Shown piece by piece: positions 1-12,533 of a stretch of 64,000 nt of DNA; position 1 is the first letter of the stretch, and every line of letters starts with the position of its first letter. This stretch comes from Nymphaea colorata (Eukaryota; Streptophyta; Magnoliopsida; Nymphaeales; Nymphaeaceae), in the NCBI RefSeq assembly GCF_008831285.2, contig NC_045140.1, forward strand, positions 6,880,505 to 6,944,504. The letters are read 5' to 3'. A model generated the notes under the pieces. The model saw only the letters and a program-made list of their open reading frames with translations. It searched no databases and was not told the origin of the DNA. Both the position numbers and the translations under genes were made by a program.

Positions 1-1020
1 GCAGCTCTTAAAAATGCTTTTAGGATGCCAATTAGAATGAGATTAAAACTTTTTCTAATTCTATAAAAATAGCCACTTAGTGGCTGAAAAATATCATTGT
101 TGTAGCTTTAAACTTTATGGTTTTAAGCTAAATTTTGTGAAAGCATGGTCTGATTTCAGCAATATGCATGCATTTTGCGCATGTATTGCTGGAATTGACA
201 AAGTTTTGAGATGAGTGTTGACGGTCTTGTAGTTTTGAACTACGAAGAACAAAATAAAGGTTTTTTATTAAAAAAAAAATCAGTTTGAAAACGTGTTCCA
301 ACCTAACTTTAAAATAGAAATGACTTTTAATAAGAGGATATATATATATCGCCTCTCAAAATGGACAAATTGAAGATGGACCACTTAGCTTATGAACCAT
401 GATGGTTTATAGCTTGGTTTTTTACCTAAGAAGATTGAAAACAAGTTCCTAATCAATTGAATCATGAATGCATGAGCTCACAATGACTTAAAATTGAAGT
501 AACCAAGAGAATGTTCAAGCTTGTTTGCTTATAGTTTTGCCATACAAGTGAATCACATTCAAGAGATTGCGTCCATCCCTAATAGGAATTTAAATTATAT
601 ATATTGTAACAAATATAAATCACTCACTCACCATGGGATTTACTCATGGTGGGGAGCTTGAAATTGATTTAGGCTGACTGTTTGGTCTTGGGGCCCTTTT
701 TAAAATTTGATTCATGGTTTTTCTTTCAGAAAAACCAGCTTGTACATGCATCATGCATTCAAATGTATAGTTGATTGTGTTTTTTCTAGCTGGACATCAT
801 TCCCAGCTATAAATAAGAACAAAGGTGAAACTTTCCCATGGACATTGAGCTTGAAAATAAATAACAAGAAGCGAAGATAAATGAAGAACAAGCAAGAATC
901 ACACATACCTTATGGTCGGCCTTGGTGGCTGAAGCTTCTCTTAGCTTGTTCTCTAAATCAAACAGTCCTAAACAAGAACTCAAGCTTGGATTTGAGCTTA
1001 GTAAATCTATAAGAGAGCTG
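1..1020. other. Unclassified AT-rich DNA, no gene seen
   Basis: No reading frame of recognisable content is visible. There is a short (TA)n stretch near 340-350. A TATA-like GCTATAAATAAG near 804-815 could belong to an old LTR, but no second copy of this stretch was found in the window, so an LTR call is not supported. Confidence 0.3.
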
Positions 1021-4000
1021 GTGGGACCCTAGACCCGGCGTCGGCAAAATCGATGACCCAGTGTCGACCCCTCCCCAAGATCTCTCGAGGGAGCCGTAGA
1101 CTCAAGCAAAGACAAGATGGAATTACAAAAACAACCCCGCCGGACAGGAACCCAGCTCAAAATCAACCCGGGGTAAAGATACAAGTGAGGATTGTCCCAC
1201 CCAAGGTCTACTACCTACTACAAAGCTAAGAGTTCAAGGCCTTACAAATCAAGCGTGATACATTTGAACTCTCACAACTCACTCAATCCAACCATAACAA
1301 ACCATTCACATACATGCCTAGGGAACGACCAAACCACACTCTGCCCGTAGGTGGTCAAGCGATCCTGCAGACGTGTCCTTGGCCGAGAGCCTCAGAGGAA
1401 CTGCCGACGGATGTTAAGGCATGAGCCTGGTTTGTAAAGCAATGAACACCCAAATCCCCGTTCTATAGGATGTTTAGAGACTTACTAGGCCGATAGGAAG
1501 TCGGCCTAGCAGCAGGGGTAGATCCGAGTGAATCCCGACAGCGAGGCGCTGCCCTCGGACATCGCAGCAACGAATGAAGAAAGTGCTCGGCCCGCCTGGC
1601 CGAGGTCGCCTAGAGCGTCTCCAGAGCTGGTTGATGCCTTTGATTACGTGATACAACAATGTTTGACGCCTGGAAAGGTGTCGTCTGCCTTGAGGTTGCG
1701 TTACCTAGAAGTTGATCATGAACCGCCATCTCGAGCAGTGGATCACGAACAGTTGAGCACATACGATGGCCGATCTTCAGATGATGGATGCCTGGTTGGG
1801 GAATGAAAGCTCGGTCTAGAGCTTGGAGGTGGATAGCCTAGCTAAGGTCTTCGGGTGAAATGGATGAGCTCGGTATGAGAGGAGTGAGCTCGGGTAGGTC
1901 AAGGATTGGTCAATTGGGCTAAGTTTAGGGGTGGTTAGGCTTGGGAAAGCCTAAGGGATGGCTCAAATGATGGCGTCTATGGTGGGCAGTAATGAGAGTT
2001 AATTGGTAATGGCTTGGGTTAATACACGAGGGAATGGTTAATGATGAAGATGGGTCGGTTACACCTAGAGAGGAAGCTAAGGGTCTTGCGTGAGGTAAAT
2101 GTGAATTAATTCACAACGGAGTTGGAGTAATGTGCGTTTGGAGGGTAATGATGAAGGAAAGGCTAAGTGGCGAGTTGAGAATCAAAGCTCAAGCTAGTGG
2201 GTTGGTTTTAGGGACGGTTATGAGGAAGATGAGAGTCCAACGGGTGGAGGTAAGGGACACTTGGCGTAAGTTAGAGGTACTTACCTTCATTCTTCCTTTC
2301 CTGCTTTGGAGGTTGTGATATGCGAGTGGCCTTGGGGCTTTTGATGGTGACATGTGGTTCAATGGATGGCTGAGATTGATGGTGCTTGAGAGTTTTGTAA
2401 CTCTCGTTTTAATGAGAGGGTGCGGAAGAGGTAAGAAAGGTGACGAGCGAAGGTGTAACGCTCGGCAGCTCGCCCTCTCGTGTTTACTCGATGGAAGATC
2501 AAAAGACTGAATTGCCCCTTGTAATAAAACCAAACTTTGATTATGTAATTAATATACCAAGGGCAATTGAGGGATACCCGCAAATGATGAGCACCGATCG
2601 GGTTTCGCCGGACATGAGGCAGCATTGAAGAATTCCGGCGGCAGCAAGTGATTTCCATCCGAAGGGTGGATCTCACTCGATTCTTGTCCGAATTTGATGA
2701 AACTTGGACAGATGATAGCCAGGATCTGGGCGATCCTAACTGAACAAATGAGAGAGTGAAAACTGCCTGGATTTTGCTCAGAATTGATCTGAAACTTCCA
2801 CCCAATTTTCTGCCTCGATTCTGCCTAGCCGAGTGTGGGTTTTTTTTGCATGGATTGGAAGTTGGCTAGCAGAGATGAATCTCCTTTACTCAGACACCAA
2901 TCTGAGAATTGAAATTGAGGCGATTGGTGTTGTCGTGGACAAGTTCTCAAGCTGATTCGCAGATGTGTTCAATGCAATTCGACCGGCCTTCTACCGGTGA
3001 ATTCCGATGAACGCCTCAAGCTTGTCATCGTGAGAGATAGTCCAAGGACCGTGGCTTCTATCTTCCTTTCCAGCAACCTTTCCTCTAATTTTGGCAGAGG
3101 TAAAGAAGCTTACTAGGGTCGATTTCTGCAAGCCTCAAGTTCTGCTCGAGAAGGAAGGGACCGAGAGATGCTTTGCATACCAACCTGATTTCCAAACAGC
3201 CGGATGTCTCTACTTGAGTACTAGTTGGTCATAACCACAGACCGATCTTCTCCAACTCTTCCCTTGATCTTCTTCCAACATCTAATCTCTTCCGGGATTG
3301 AAAAAATTGCACCGTGAAGAAGGTAAGCAGTCTGCTAGGGGATTGAGTGTAGGATGAATACAACAATGGAGGAATTCTGGCAGCCTCCTTGCACAAATTC
3401 AGCCTTTGATTCAGCATCCAGAGCCACAGGCTGTTGTTTTGGTCACCACCATGAAGGGCCGAGAGGAAGAAAGAAATTCCCACACGGGGAAGAGAGTCAA
3501 GGAACCAAACTTTCTTCTTCTATTCAACTTTGCATAATGAAAACAACTTACATACGAGCTTATATAGCTCACTTAGAACTGGTTCTAGGAATGAACCGAG
3601 ACACTAAAGACTTACAACAAAACGACTCAACTAAAGCCAAGAAACCAAAGCAAAAGAGACGAGACTTCTGAGAGTTCGAGTTTGACTCGGGCCTTGTGAG
3701 CTCGAGGGGTAACTTGTCTAGGTTCGGGCCTAGACTTCCCCGTTTGACTTGGGTTAGGACTCGACACTAGGTTCGACTTTACCTCTATCGGATCTATGTC
3801 CTTTCTCTGTGCTGTGCCCATCTTCAAGTTTGTCTATGCTCTGCCCGTACTTGGTTGCTTGGTGCTCCGCCTACTGTAGCACCTCCAAGTACTCTGTTAA
3901 CCTCCCTAAGCTCAAATTCTTCTTTGCTACATCTGGTCTCCTCGAGCCGTGGGAGATCTTCTCATTATGTTCCTTTACTCGGCCTCTCCTGGCCGAGTGT

Positions 4001-4240
4001 GCTTTGGCCTTGTCGGCCAGTTCGGCACTTCTTTTCTTCGGCTTGCGCCCTCCTTCGGCCTCGCGATGGGCCGCGCCTTCCTTTGGCCTTGACATTTTTT
4101 GCTCGGCAGCCGGCTTTCGGCATGCATTGCCTAGGCTTACGCCTTGGTTACGAGCCGTTGGCCTGGCCTCAGCCACTCACTCGGCCATCGTCGGCTGGGA
4201 CAGAGTTTGGCTCGCATCAAGAGCCTTCTTTGTTGTTCAA
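1021..4240. other. GC-richer unclassified stretch, probably transposon-derived
   Basis: Base composition changes abruptly at about 1020, with many CG and TCGG/CCGAG words, and stays different until about 4240, where recognisable Copia coding sequence begins in mid-domain. Several short ORFs exist on both strands (for example 1528-1806 + and 3809-4261 +), but none resembles a known family, and they overlap in several frames as GC-rich non-coding DNA does. I infer the LTR or non-coding body of a retroelement, from its composition and its hard border with Copia-1. No terminal repeats or target duplication were found. Confidence 0.3.
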
Positions 4241-5100
4241 CCATGCTCTCTAATGATTTGATTTTAAGTGATATTTTGCATGTTCCAAGCACAAATAAAA
4301 AATTGGTTTCTGTACAAAACATTTGTAGAGACAATAATATCTATATTAATTTCCATCCTAACGTGTGCTACATCATGGATCAGTCTAGGAAGGTGCAGCA
4401 GCAAGGAACCAGCCATAATGGCCTTTACAAAATTAATTTTGCCAACAAGAATAAAGAGGCCACGAGTAGCGAGAAGGCACCATTGGAGACTTGACACAAA
4501 AGACTTGGCCATCCAGATTTTGCTATAGTTAGGTGTGGTCTACATAATTTTGATTTATGTTATAATGACTTATTTACTACTTCTTTGTGTGAGGCTTGTC
4601 ATAAGACAAAAAGCCATAAACTTCCTTTTCATACTATGTCTTACAAGGCACAAAGACCTCTTAAGATTGTGTACTTTGATGTCTGGGGTTCTGCTCAATC
4701 ACGAGTACAAATGGTTATTGTTATTATGTCATTTTCGTTGATGCTTTTTCCAGGTACATATGGACTTATTTGCTTAAGTTAAAATCTGATGTTAAATTTG
4801 CTTTCAAATCGTTCAAAGCTCTTGCTGAAAGCCATACAAGGCACAAGATCAAGTATCTACATTCTGAAAGGGGTGAAGAATATGTTAGCTTACAAGCCTT
4901 GTTGTATGAGAATGGTATATGACACCAAAAGAGCTGCTCACACATCCCTAAACAAAATGGAAATGCTGAAAGGCTGCATATTGTTGAAACTGGTGATCTT
5001 TGTTAGCTGAAGCAAGTGTTCCTAAAAATTATTGGTTTCATGATTTTAGTTCTACTGTTTACCTTATTAATCTCATGCACACCAAAGTTCATCGACTACT
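4240..5100 (+). pseudogene. Copia-1 GAG-pre-integrase and integrase remnant
   Basis: The frame starting at 4144 enters Copia sequence at about 4240 with 'LILSDILHVPSTNKKLVS', the conserved stretch before the integrase zinc finger. It continues with 'RLGHPDFAIV' after a TGA at about 4492. Around 4591-4602 'CEACHKTKSHK' is the second half of the HHCC zinc finger. The first catalytic Asp region reads 'KIVYFDVWGSA' near 4672, and near 4960 'KQNGNAERLH' keeps the final Glu region. Frameshifts separate these pieces. Known Copia integrases insert the cDNA copy; this one cannot be translated as a unit. Confidence 0.75.
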
Positions 5101-5789
5101 CTTCACCATTGGATAAACTTTTTCAAAGAACCCCATATTATAATTTTCTTAAAGTTTTTTTGTTGTGAATGCTATCCTTATTTGTGACTATATGTGAATC
5201 ACAAGCTTGATTTTAGATCTGAAAGATGCATGTTTCTTGGATATGCTCCTCAATACAAGGGCTACTGTTGCATGAATTTAAAGAATAAGAAAATATTTAT
5301 TTCACGTCATGTTGTTTTATTAAACAATGTTTCCCTTTAAGGAAGAAAAGCAAGATGTTTCTCATGTTTCTAGTAATTAGCCACCACCACTTGTTCCCTT
5401 TGTTGTTCCCAATATAATTCAAGCTAGTGGAACCATAGATCATAGAAGTGTGATAGAAGAACATCAAGTGAGTCCCACCAAGATAAGAGTCAAGACCACC
5501 CTAGTCCCTTAGTCAACCAAACTCCAACCAAGGATCACCAAAGTGATATTGCGCCTAAAACCATTCAACCTACAATCAAACCTATTAGAACACATAGGAT
5601 GACAACTCTATCTCAAGTTGGTATTGTAAAACCCAATACCAAATACGCAAAGTATTAGACCCATGTTACAACAAGAGATCCCTTGATACTATCTGCATCA
5701 CTCAGTCCAACTATTGACATTAAACCCAATACTCTCCAAGAAGCCCTTGCTAGCGATCATTGGAAAGAGGCCATGAAAAATGAGTACTT

Positions 5790-7230
5790 AGCTATTTTCA
5801 ACAACCAAACTTTGAGTCTTGTCCCTATTGCTAATGCCAAACATATTGTTGGATGCAAATGAGTGTTCAAAGTTAATAGAAAAGTAAATGGTTATATTGA
5901 AAGATATAGGGTCAGACTCGCAGCCAAAGGGTATAGTCAAGGAGAAGAGATTGACTACAATGAAACGTTTAGTCCATTAGTCAAACCCACAACTATTAGA
6001 ATAGTTTTCACTATTTCTTTGAGTTACAAGTGGAAAATTAATTCACTGGACGTCCAAAATGCTTTTCTTCATGGTATGTTGAAAGAAGAGGTATATATGG
6101 GTCACCCACCAGCATTTGAAGACAAGAATTATCATAATCATGTATGCAAATTACATAAAGCTCTCTATGGCTTAAAACAAGCCCTAAGAGTCTATTTTTC
6201 TCACCCAAATGCTTCTTCTTAAGATGGGACTTCATGGAGCCAAAACAGCCACTTCATTATTTATCTATAGAGAAACAAATGTGGTGATGTATGTCCTCAT
6301 CTACATAGATGATATCATAGTGACAAGGAGTTCTAATTCACATATTCAAAAACTTATATAATCGTTCAGATCAGAGTTTACAATCAAAGACTTAAGCAAT
6401 CTACATTATTTTTTGGGGATTAAAGTGAAGAACACATCACATGGTCTAATTTTATCTTAGCAAAAATATGTTTTGGAGTTACTCAAGAAAGCAAAAATGG
6501 TAGGAGCTAAAACTACATCCACTACCATGGTTGATACACCTCCTTTGACAGCACAGTCAGGATTTACTTTCCATGATCCAAATCTATACAGAAGCATTTT
6601 TGGAGCACTGCAAGATGCTACAATGACAAGACAAGATATCCCTTTTGCAGCTAATAAAGTTTGTTAGTATATGCATAATCCCACTGACATCCATTCGGCA
6701 GTAGCAAAAAGAATTTTGCGGTACCTAAAGCAGACTTTTGAGTATGGATTGTGCCTAAAGTCTTGCATGAATATGAACATCTCAACATATAGTAATGCCA
6801 ACTAGGCCGGTTGCCCAAATAGAAAAATATGCAAGTGGATGCACTGTTTTTCTTGGAGAAAGCCTAGTCTCATGAAGTTCTAAGAAACAAAATAGAGTCC
6901 CCTGATCTAGCACAAAAGCAGAATATAGGCCATTTGAAGCACAACAGCTAAACATTATTTGGATTCAATTCTTGTTGTGAAACTTGGAATAAAATCATCA
7001 AGGCAGCCAATTCTTTAGCGATAATGTTGGATCTTCATATCTAGTATCACATCTAGTATATCATTCTCGATGCAAGCATATTGAAATTGATCTTCATTTC
7101 ATTAGAGACAAGCTCACAAAAGGAGAATTATCTATTCAATATATTTCAACCAAGGACCAGATTGCCGATATGTTGACAAAACCTTTATTAAAGCAGTCAC
7201 ATGGTGTAATTGTACCAAAATTAAATGTTA
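5790..7230 (+). pseudogene. Copia-1 reverse transcriptase and RNase H remnant
   Basis: The longest open piece is 5863-6222. It carries the RT fingers and palm start: 'RLAAKGYSQGEEIDYNETF', then 'LDVQNAFLHG', then 'LHKALYGLKQA'. The tryptophan codon expected just before 5863 is TGA. Past 6222 the frame is lost; the catalytic region survives as nucleotide similarity near 6300-6325 (Tyr-Ile-Asp-Asp by frame change). RNase H and connection similarity runs to about 7200, where the 'ADMLTKP' equivalent lies near 7167. This is a dead copy with indels every few hundred bases. Confidence 0.8.
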
Positions 7231-7272
7231 CCAAGCTCAACTGTATCAATGACACAATGAGCTTGATGATGG

Positions 7273-7620
7273 GTGTTAACGAAAATGAAGGTCCAACGGT
7301 TCTCTTCAAAGTAGAAAGAAGTTGAAGCTTCTAAATAAGGCTCAATGTCAAGTAAGGAAGCCTACCATGACACACATGAATCTTCCCTTATTAAATTTAA
7401 TAGTGGATCCAATAGAAAATGAAAAGCTTTTAACGTTGAAAAAGGCGTTGGTGCTTTCCATGACTATTTAGAATGTATAAAAACAGAATGTAAAGTCTGT
7501 AACAATCAAGAGAGAAAGAATAAAATAACTGAGAAAGCTTCATGAATGTAGGTCTCATGTAAAAATCTCTTGTGCATTTTTCATGTGTGTGCTCCCCTTT
7601 ACTCTCTGAAATCCTTTAAC
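7273..7620 (+). repeat. Copia-1 3' LTR (3' border approximate)
   Basis: The repeat starts with TGTTAACG straight after the purine-rich GATGATGGG, as expected of a polypurine tract followed by an LTR. A TATA-like GTATAAAAAC lies near 7476. The 5' partner LTR is not in the window, so the 3' border cannot be set by comparison and is approximate. Confidence 0.5.
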
Positions 7621-7639
7621 CAGCGAAGTGTGAAGACCT

Positions 7640-9270
7640 CAATACTCCTCTATAGATAGAGGGGGACTAATGGTTTGAATACTTTCTTGCTTTAGGCAGA
7701 AGCCCAGCTAGAAGACTCGAGAGCAGAGAGCATCCCGTGGGCCTAGCAGATGGTGAATCAAACACAATTGCTCTATCGGAAAGGCCAATAGCTTCAATTC
7801 GTTTTGAGTACTACAGTTGACAATTTGACCATTTCGATCGATTGGCTCATAATCTGTCATGTCACAAGTAACTTTTGCGAAAAAAATGTTGGTGATAAAT
7901 CGCAGTTTGATTGACCTTCATAAGTTACGGTTAATATAATCACCTGCAGTGATACCTAAAAGTATGTCGAAGCTCATAGGCAGGCCATGTAAGTTAGATC
8001 ACGGCTTTGAATTTCGAGTTCTTGTCAAAGCCGCCACATCCCCATCACAACAGAGTATAGCATTGAATGTGGATTTCTGAAACCCCAAAAGGAAAAAAAA
8101 AACTGGAGAAGAGAATGAAGTAGGTATAACACAGAGAATATGCTGAAGCAAGGACCCTCTTAGAGGAATCGCCTCCAAAAATTTATTCCAACAAAATTCT
8201 GTACAGCAACATACAAAAAATAGACAAAAACTGTATACCACATGCATGGGTTTTGGCAATTCCGTGTGCTTTTACGTAAAATGGTAATCTCTCCAGGAGG
8301 CAACGAAGATCGCCTGTGAATGCCTCTGTTTTTTTTTTTTTTTCAAAAGCCCAGAAAAGAAAATTGGCTTTGGCAGGACAGATACTAACAAGTAACAACC
8401 GCTGCTTAGATCAGCTTTCAAATAAAAGTATATAAGCCAAGGTAGAGTATAAGCTTTTCTGGGTTGTGTACGGTGACGCACATCTTCTGGTTATCCAATT
8501 CCTCTGTTCGGAATAATTAGGACTAATTATGAGTTTGGTGTGTTTTGATCTACTGATTTTGTCGCATCATAACAAACTTTAGTCCTACCTGTTTGTCTTA
8601 ACACACACACTCAGTTCTGGTATTACCACTCTGTTTTCAATGTTTGATCAGTTTGGTACATGGTAGTGCACAGCCTACAGACCGTAGTTGATCCTGAAGC
8701 TTGGAATATTTGAACTCACCATTGTGCCCAACTCAATGTGAAGGTATTATGTTGGATTTTGCATATCACGTTTTTTTTTTTTGGGAGAAATTTAGTTGAT
8801 GATTTTGTTGAAGACAAGAATGGGCATGTTTTACCTTTCTTATGATTTTGGTGACTCTGTGTGTGTGTGTGTGCGTGTGTGCGTGTTAAAAATTCATACA
8901 AATATGAAACTGTAGACTAAGCTCATTTATAAAATCCTATTTACACCAGCATTTTTGTTTTCTTTAAATATATACAAACTATAATAGTTTTCTTTATGCT
9001 GCGATGCAAGTCTCTTGAGCGATGAGGGAATGTAAACGGAGGTAGAAGTCAAACTACCCAATTCACATGTTTGATAAGAGGTGGGCAGTAGATAAGAAGC
9101 AAACAAAACAAAAGTACAACCTTTTTCACCAAAATCCAAGAAGAAATAAGCAATCCCCATCAACTGTTACAATTTGTTCTCTTCAACGTGGTAGCCCTCA
9201 AATTGGTTGATGAAATGTCAGTGTGTATGTACACTCTGTTTTTCTTTTTAATGCTTCAACCTATGCTATT
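7640..9270. other. Intergenic DNA, no gene recognised
   Basis: Short ORFs here (for example 7999-8259 and 8183-8398 on the minus strand) have low-complexity or hydrophobic translations and no recognisable motif. A T15 tract lies near 8330, a T12 tract near 8770, and a (GT)n-like tract at 8859-8886. Nothing else was identified. Confidence 0.4.
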
Positions 9271-9278
9271 AGTTCACA

Positions 9279-9358
9279 ATGGCGATCGAGGGCGGCGACG
9301 ATCGCATGAAGAGGATCTTGACATCGATCCGTGTGATCCCAAATTTCCCGAAGCCCGG

Positions 9359-9362
<4 letters not shown>
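9279..9362 (+). pseudogene. Adenine phosphoribosyltransferase first-exon relic
   Basis: The ATG at 9279 opens a frame whose first 28 residues match the N terminus of plant adenine phosphoribosyltransferase (APT), ending in 'SIRVIPNFPKPGI'. APT converts adenine and PRPP to AMP in purine and cytokinin-base salvage. In the family the next residues start the 'MFQDITTLLL' block, normally reached across an intron. Here the codons run directly into a (TC)n microsatellite, no GT donor is visible at the exon end, and no later APT exon was found in the next 14 kb. It may be an isolated exon relic or a gene whose splice site was overrun by the repeat. The family match rests on 12-13 strongly conserved residues. 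Confidence 0.6.

Positions 9363-9403
<41 letters not shown>
9361..9403. repeat. (TC)n microsatellite
   Basis: An uninterrupted TC run of about 43 bases follows the APT-like codons directly. On the plus strand it reads as Ser-Leu repeats. Confidence 0.95.
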
Positions 9404-9405
<2 letters not shown>

Positions 9406-12391
9406 AGCCCGGCTTCTTGATTATTTGTGGTGGGCCTTCAAATTTGTGGTCTTGGGTTCTGTTCGTTATTTTCAGGCCGGCGCCATCTACCACTGGTTGT
9501 CGGCAGCCAGCGAGTCATATCCAACAATCATTCCCTGAGATGCGCATCAAAGCCTCAAACGTTACAAACTTAGAACTGGGGTAGTTTACTTTATTGTCAT
9601 GCATCCGAGAGGGGTTGGTAGGGGTTGCTTGAAGGGTTTTAACTTTCAAGGTTTTCTGATGATGCCACCGTTAAGATGCTTCCAACACCATAGTGCCGGA
9701 CTTAACCTTCTATTCTACCATGCATCAAAAAAGTGATAGTGATCAATCTTTTGACTTGTCTTAGACCTTTCGTATGTACGCTTAGGATGCAGAAATAGTA
9801 TTTCAGATACACATATAATTTAAGTTTTTGCCTGGTGATATTTCAGAAAAGAATAGATTTATATTGGAATTTGATAGGAGACTAATTACGTGACACTTCA
9901 ACATATTTTATAGGAGCCTTAGTTGGACTTTGAAATGTGAGCCTGGAATTGATTTAGATATATGTTGTTATATGATCTAATGTAGTCTATCAACCCTCGT
10001 GAGTGAAACTAGGGATTTAGGATTAAGTTATGAATTGTAAACCTCTAAGTACAATGACAATATACTTGTACACAAGGGCATGCATATATTCACTTATGTG
10101 ATTACCTTTTACCTTTAGTGATCAATTAATGTGTTGATCTTATGTTGTAAGCATGGCTTTTTAGCCTTGTAAGTAATGTTAGACGGCTGTGGTTATAGTT
10201 GGGGTGTCAGATTCAAGTGCTTCAGGTATTATTGGTCTTTCCAGCCTACTGTTGGATGTTTGTGGCTCAACCTTGTGGTTGGTTGAGTTGCACACTAGAG
10301 GTTTTATTTAGGGTTTTTTTTTTTTTGTGGTTTCAAAAAAAGTTAGGAGGAAATGGTAATAGGTTTATTCTGAAAAAAACATCTAAATGCAGAAAATGGA
10401 CAAAAGGCATGTGGGGGCACTAGCTATTAGAGGGTTCTTTGTGTATATGCAATTTATATGTGTATGTGTATGATCTATAAAGCTATATGCACAAGTGCGT
10501 ATATCACCGTAGTCTCACATATATATACATATGACTATATAAGTAATTATATGTAGGCATTTTTATTCCTTTTGTAATTGTATTTTTCTAATTTTTATTA
10601 TTGTGCAAGATCAGCTTGGTCAAAGAGTCTGACCAAGCTATGGTCAGGTCTCATACTGCTCCCTCCTTCAAAAAGTTGTATCTTTTTGTTTTTCTTTTAG
10701 TATATGTTGGTGATTCTTCTCTGTGTCATTTTAAACGACTTTTAAGTATCATTCATTATAGTTTCACTATTCAATTCAGATCTGTGAGTTTTTTAGGCCT
10801 TAGTGCCTTATATTATCATCAAGAGGGAGGGACTTGTCATATCAGAGCTGAACATCTCTTCTGCACACAAATACCTGCACTTACAAAGCTCAAGTTGAAA
10901 TTCTCAGGAATTATGCTAAAGGAAGTTGTGGTACGTTTGATATAGTACTTGCCTTTTGCTCGTGAAAAGTTTCATGGTTCAGGCGTATTTCTCAAATCCA
11001 TCCATCCCCATAGTCTTATCCCCTCATCCAGCAATTGTTTCCACAATTATTCCCTGTTGTTTAACTAAACCTGACCTTTAGGCCAATATTTTCCGATGTT
11101 TAAGCTTGCTTTCCTAAAAGTGACACTATGCATAATTTTCAACGGGCTCATAAATGCAAAGAGGGGCATATATTTAAATGCAATATTTTCTTACATTCAA
11201 GATCCTAAAGGCCCAAACTGGTCCACATTTTTCTAAAATTTCCTTCCGAGTTCTTGATTTTTGGAGCTAATGGTTATGATCTGGGACAATGACAAGGCCC
11301 AAGTTCTTTACTCCTCTCCAACAACCTTGTACACATGAAACCTTTGAAATCAATACCTTTAAAAGAACTGTGTCTGTTTTTTGTTTTACAGAAATGCCAA
11401 AAAGATATTCCAATGACGATTTTACGTGTATGGAAACTGTTACTGAGAGCAGGGGTAGTTGTTACCATTGTCTTTTGGCCATCGGTTTTCCAATGCGTAC
11501 AATTTCTCAATATTGTGTCGGCAACTTATGGGGATTTTCCATTCATATTGCTGTCTAGTAGGTAAGTTGAGCACCATTTAACCATTAGGAGAGGGAAAAT
11601 GTGTCCTTATTTTATTACTGTCGGCAGCTTGACACTGTGATTTACCGCAGCTGCCTGTATCAAATTCAATAATTAATGGCAATTGAATGAATAGGTGTGA
11701 CAGTTATTAAACATTACCGAATTTGGACTTTTCAGGTTGCAGGCAAAATGTAGCCCCAAAAAGGAAATTTCTCAATTTTCTCTTTTGGCAACGTAGTTAG
11801 AAAGGAAACATATTAATACCCAAGCTGGCATTGAAATTTGAAAGCATGGTCATCAGTTAAAAAACTGTTGTTGAAATGCATTGATAACTTAATGTTTTTG
11901 ATTAATCCTCTCTTATCCAGTTGATTCATAGAGGTAATCAAGTAGATCACCTCAGACCCTCCAAGCATGCTGTTAGTCTATGACTTTGATCTTGGATTGG
12001 CAAAGCTACTTAGATGATTTGGATGTAACAGCTCAGGGAGTTGGAGAGACGTATTTTAAATTTTATTAGTTAATGGAAAATAGACATAGAAAGCAGTCAT
12101 ATGTAGTGCAAGAATTCCTTAATGTCTTTGACAACAAGCACTCCTTAGAGAGGGCGAGAGAGAGAGAGAGATAGACAGACGGTTGATAAGTTGTTGCCTA
12201 TCTTGAAAAAAATTGCGAATGGATAGTTTGAGGGTGTGAGGAGGGAGCTAGATGGTGCCAAACTCTTTTTATATGTCTGTCCCTTGTCAATGATAGAATA
12301 ATATTGTTTGCAAATGGACATGTAAAAAATTTATTGATTTGTTGGTATGACACTTTGTGATTCATGTAACTAATTTGCATGTCCAAGTTAT
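9404..12391. other. Unassigned DNA, no gene recognised
   Basis: I read all frames for later APT exons and found none. ORFs at 10199-10423, 10601-10945 and 11289-11565 have no family-like motifs. A T14 tract lies at about 10313-10326, and a short (GA)n run near 12157-12170. Confidence 0.4.
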
Positions 12392-12533
12392 CCATGTTAT
12401 CTACGTTGGTGCTCACTGTGCCTGTTGTCTAGTACCTGTTGTCTAGACTTGTACGTTTGCATCAATAGTTGGTATGAACTGTGAATTTTTGTCTGCAGAA
12501 TCTTAGTTTGTTTATGGTTCAAAGTTTGGAGCT
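12392..12533 (+). repeat. Dispersed repeat, copy A
   Basis: This 142-bp stretch starts CCATGTTATCTACGTTGGTG and ends TTTATGGTTCAAA. It recurs at 17941-18062 in the same orientation with few differences. Copy A has an extra short internal duplication (a second CCTGTTGTCTAG near 12428-12445). The family is unknown. Confidence 0.85.

Larger units (their letters stand above)
4235..7620 (+). mobile_element. Copia-1: decayed Ty1/Copia retrotransposon lacking its 5' end
   Basis: Copia domains follow in the usual order on the plus strand: GAG-pre-integrase (from about 4240, 'LILSDILHVPS'), integrase (about 4490-5100), reverse transcriptase (about 5790-6470) and RNase H (about 6690-7200), then a 3' LTR that begins TGTTAACG at 7273. 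Reading needs many frame changes and passes many stop codons, so the copy is dead. The protease, gag, primer site and 5' LTR are absent: upstream sequence switches at about 4240 to an unrelated GC-rich stretch. That means either a deletion or a later insertion at this point. Confidence 0.85.

Noticed and set aside
3809-4261. 150-codon plus-strand ORF and an overlapping 132-codon ORF
   Set aside because: Two long frames overlap in GC-rich DNA with no known motif; likely non-coding.
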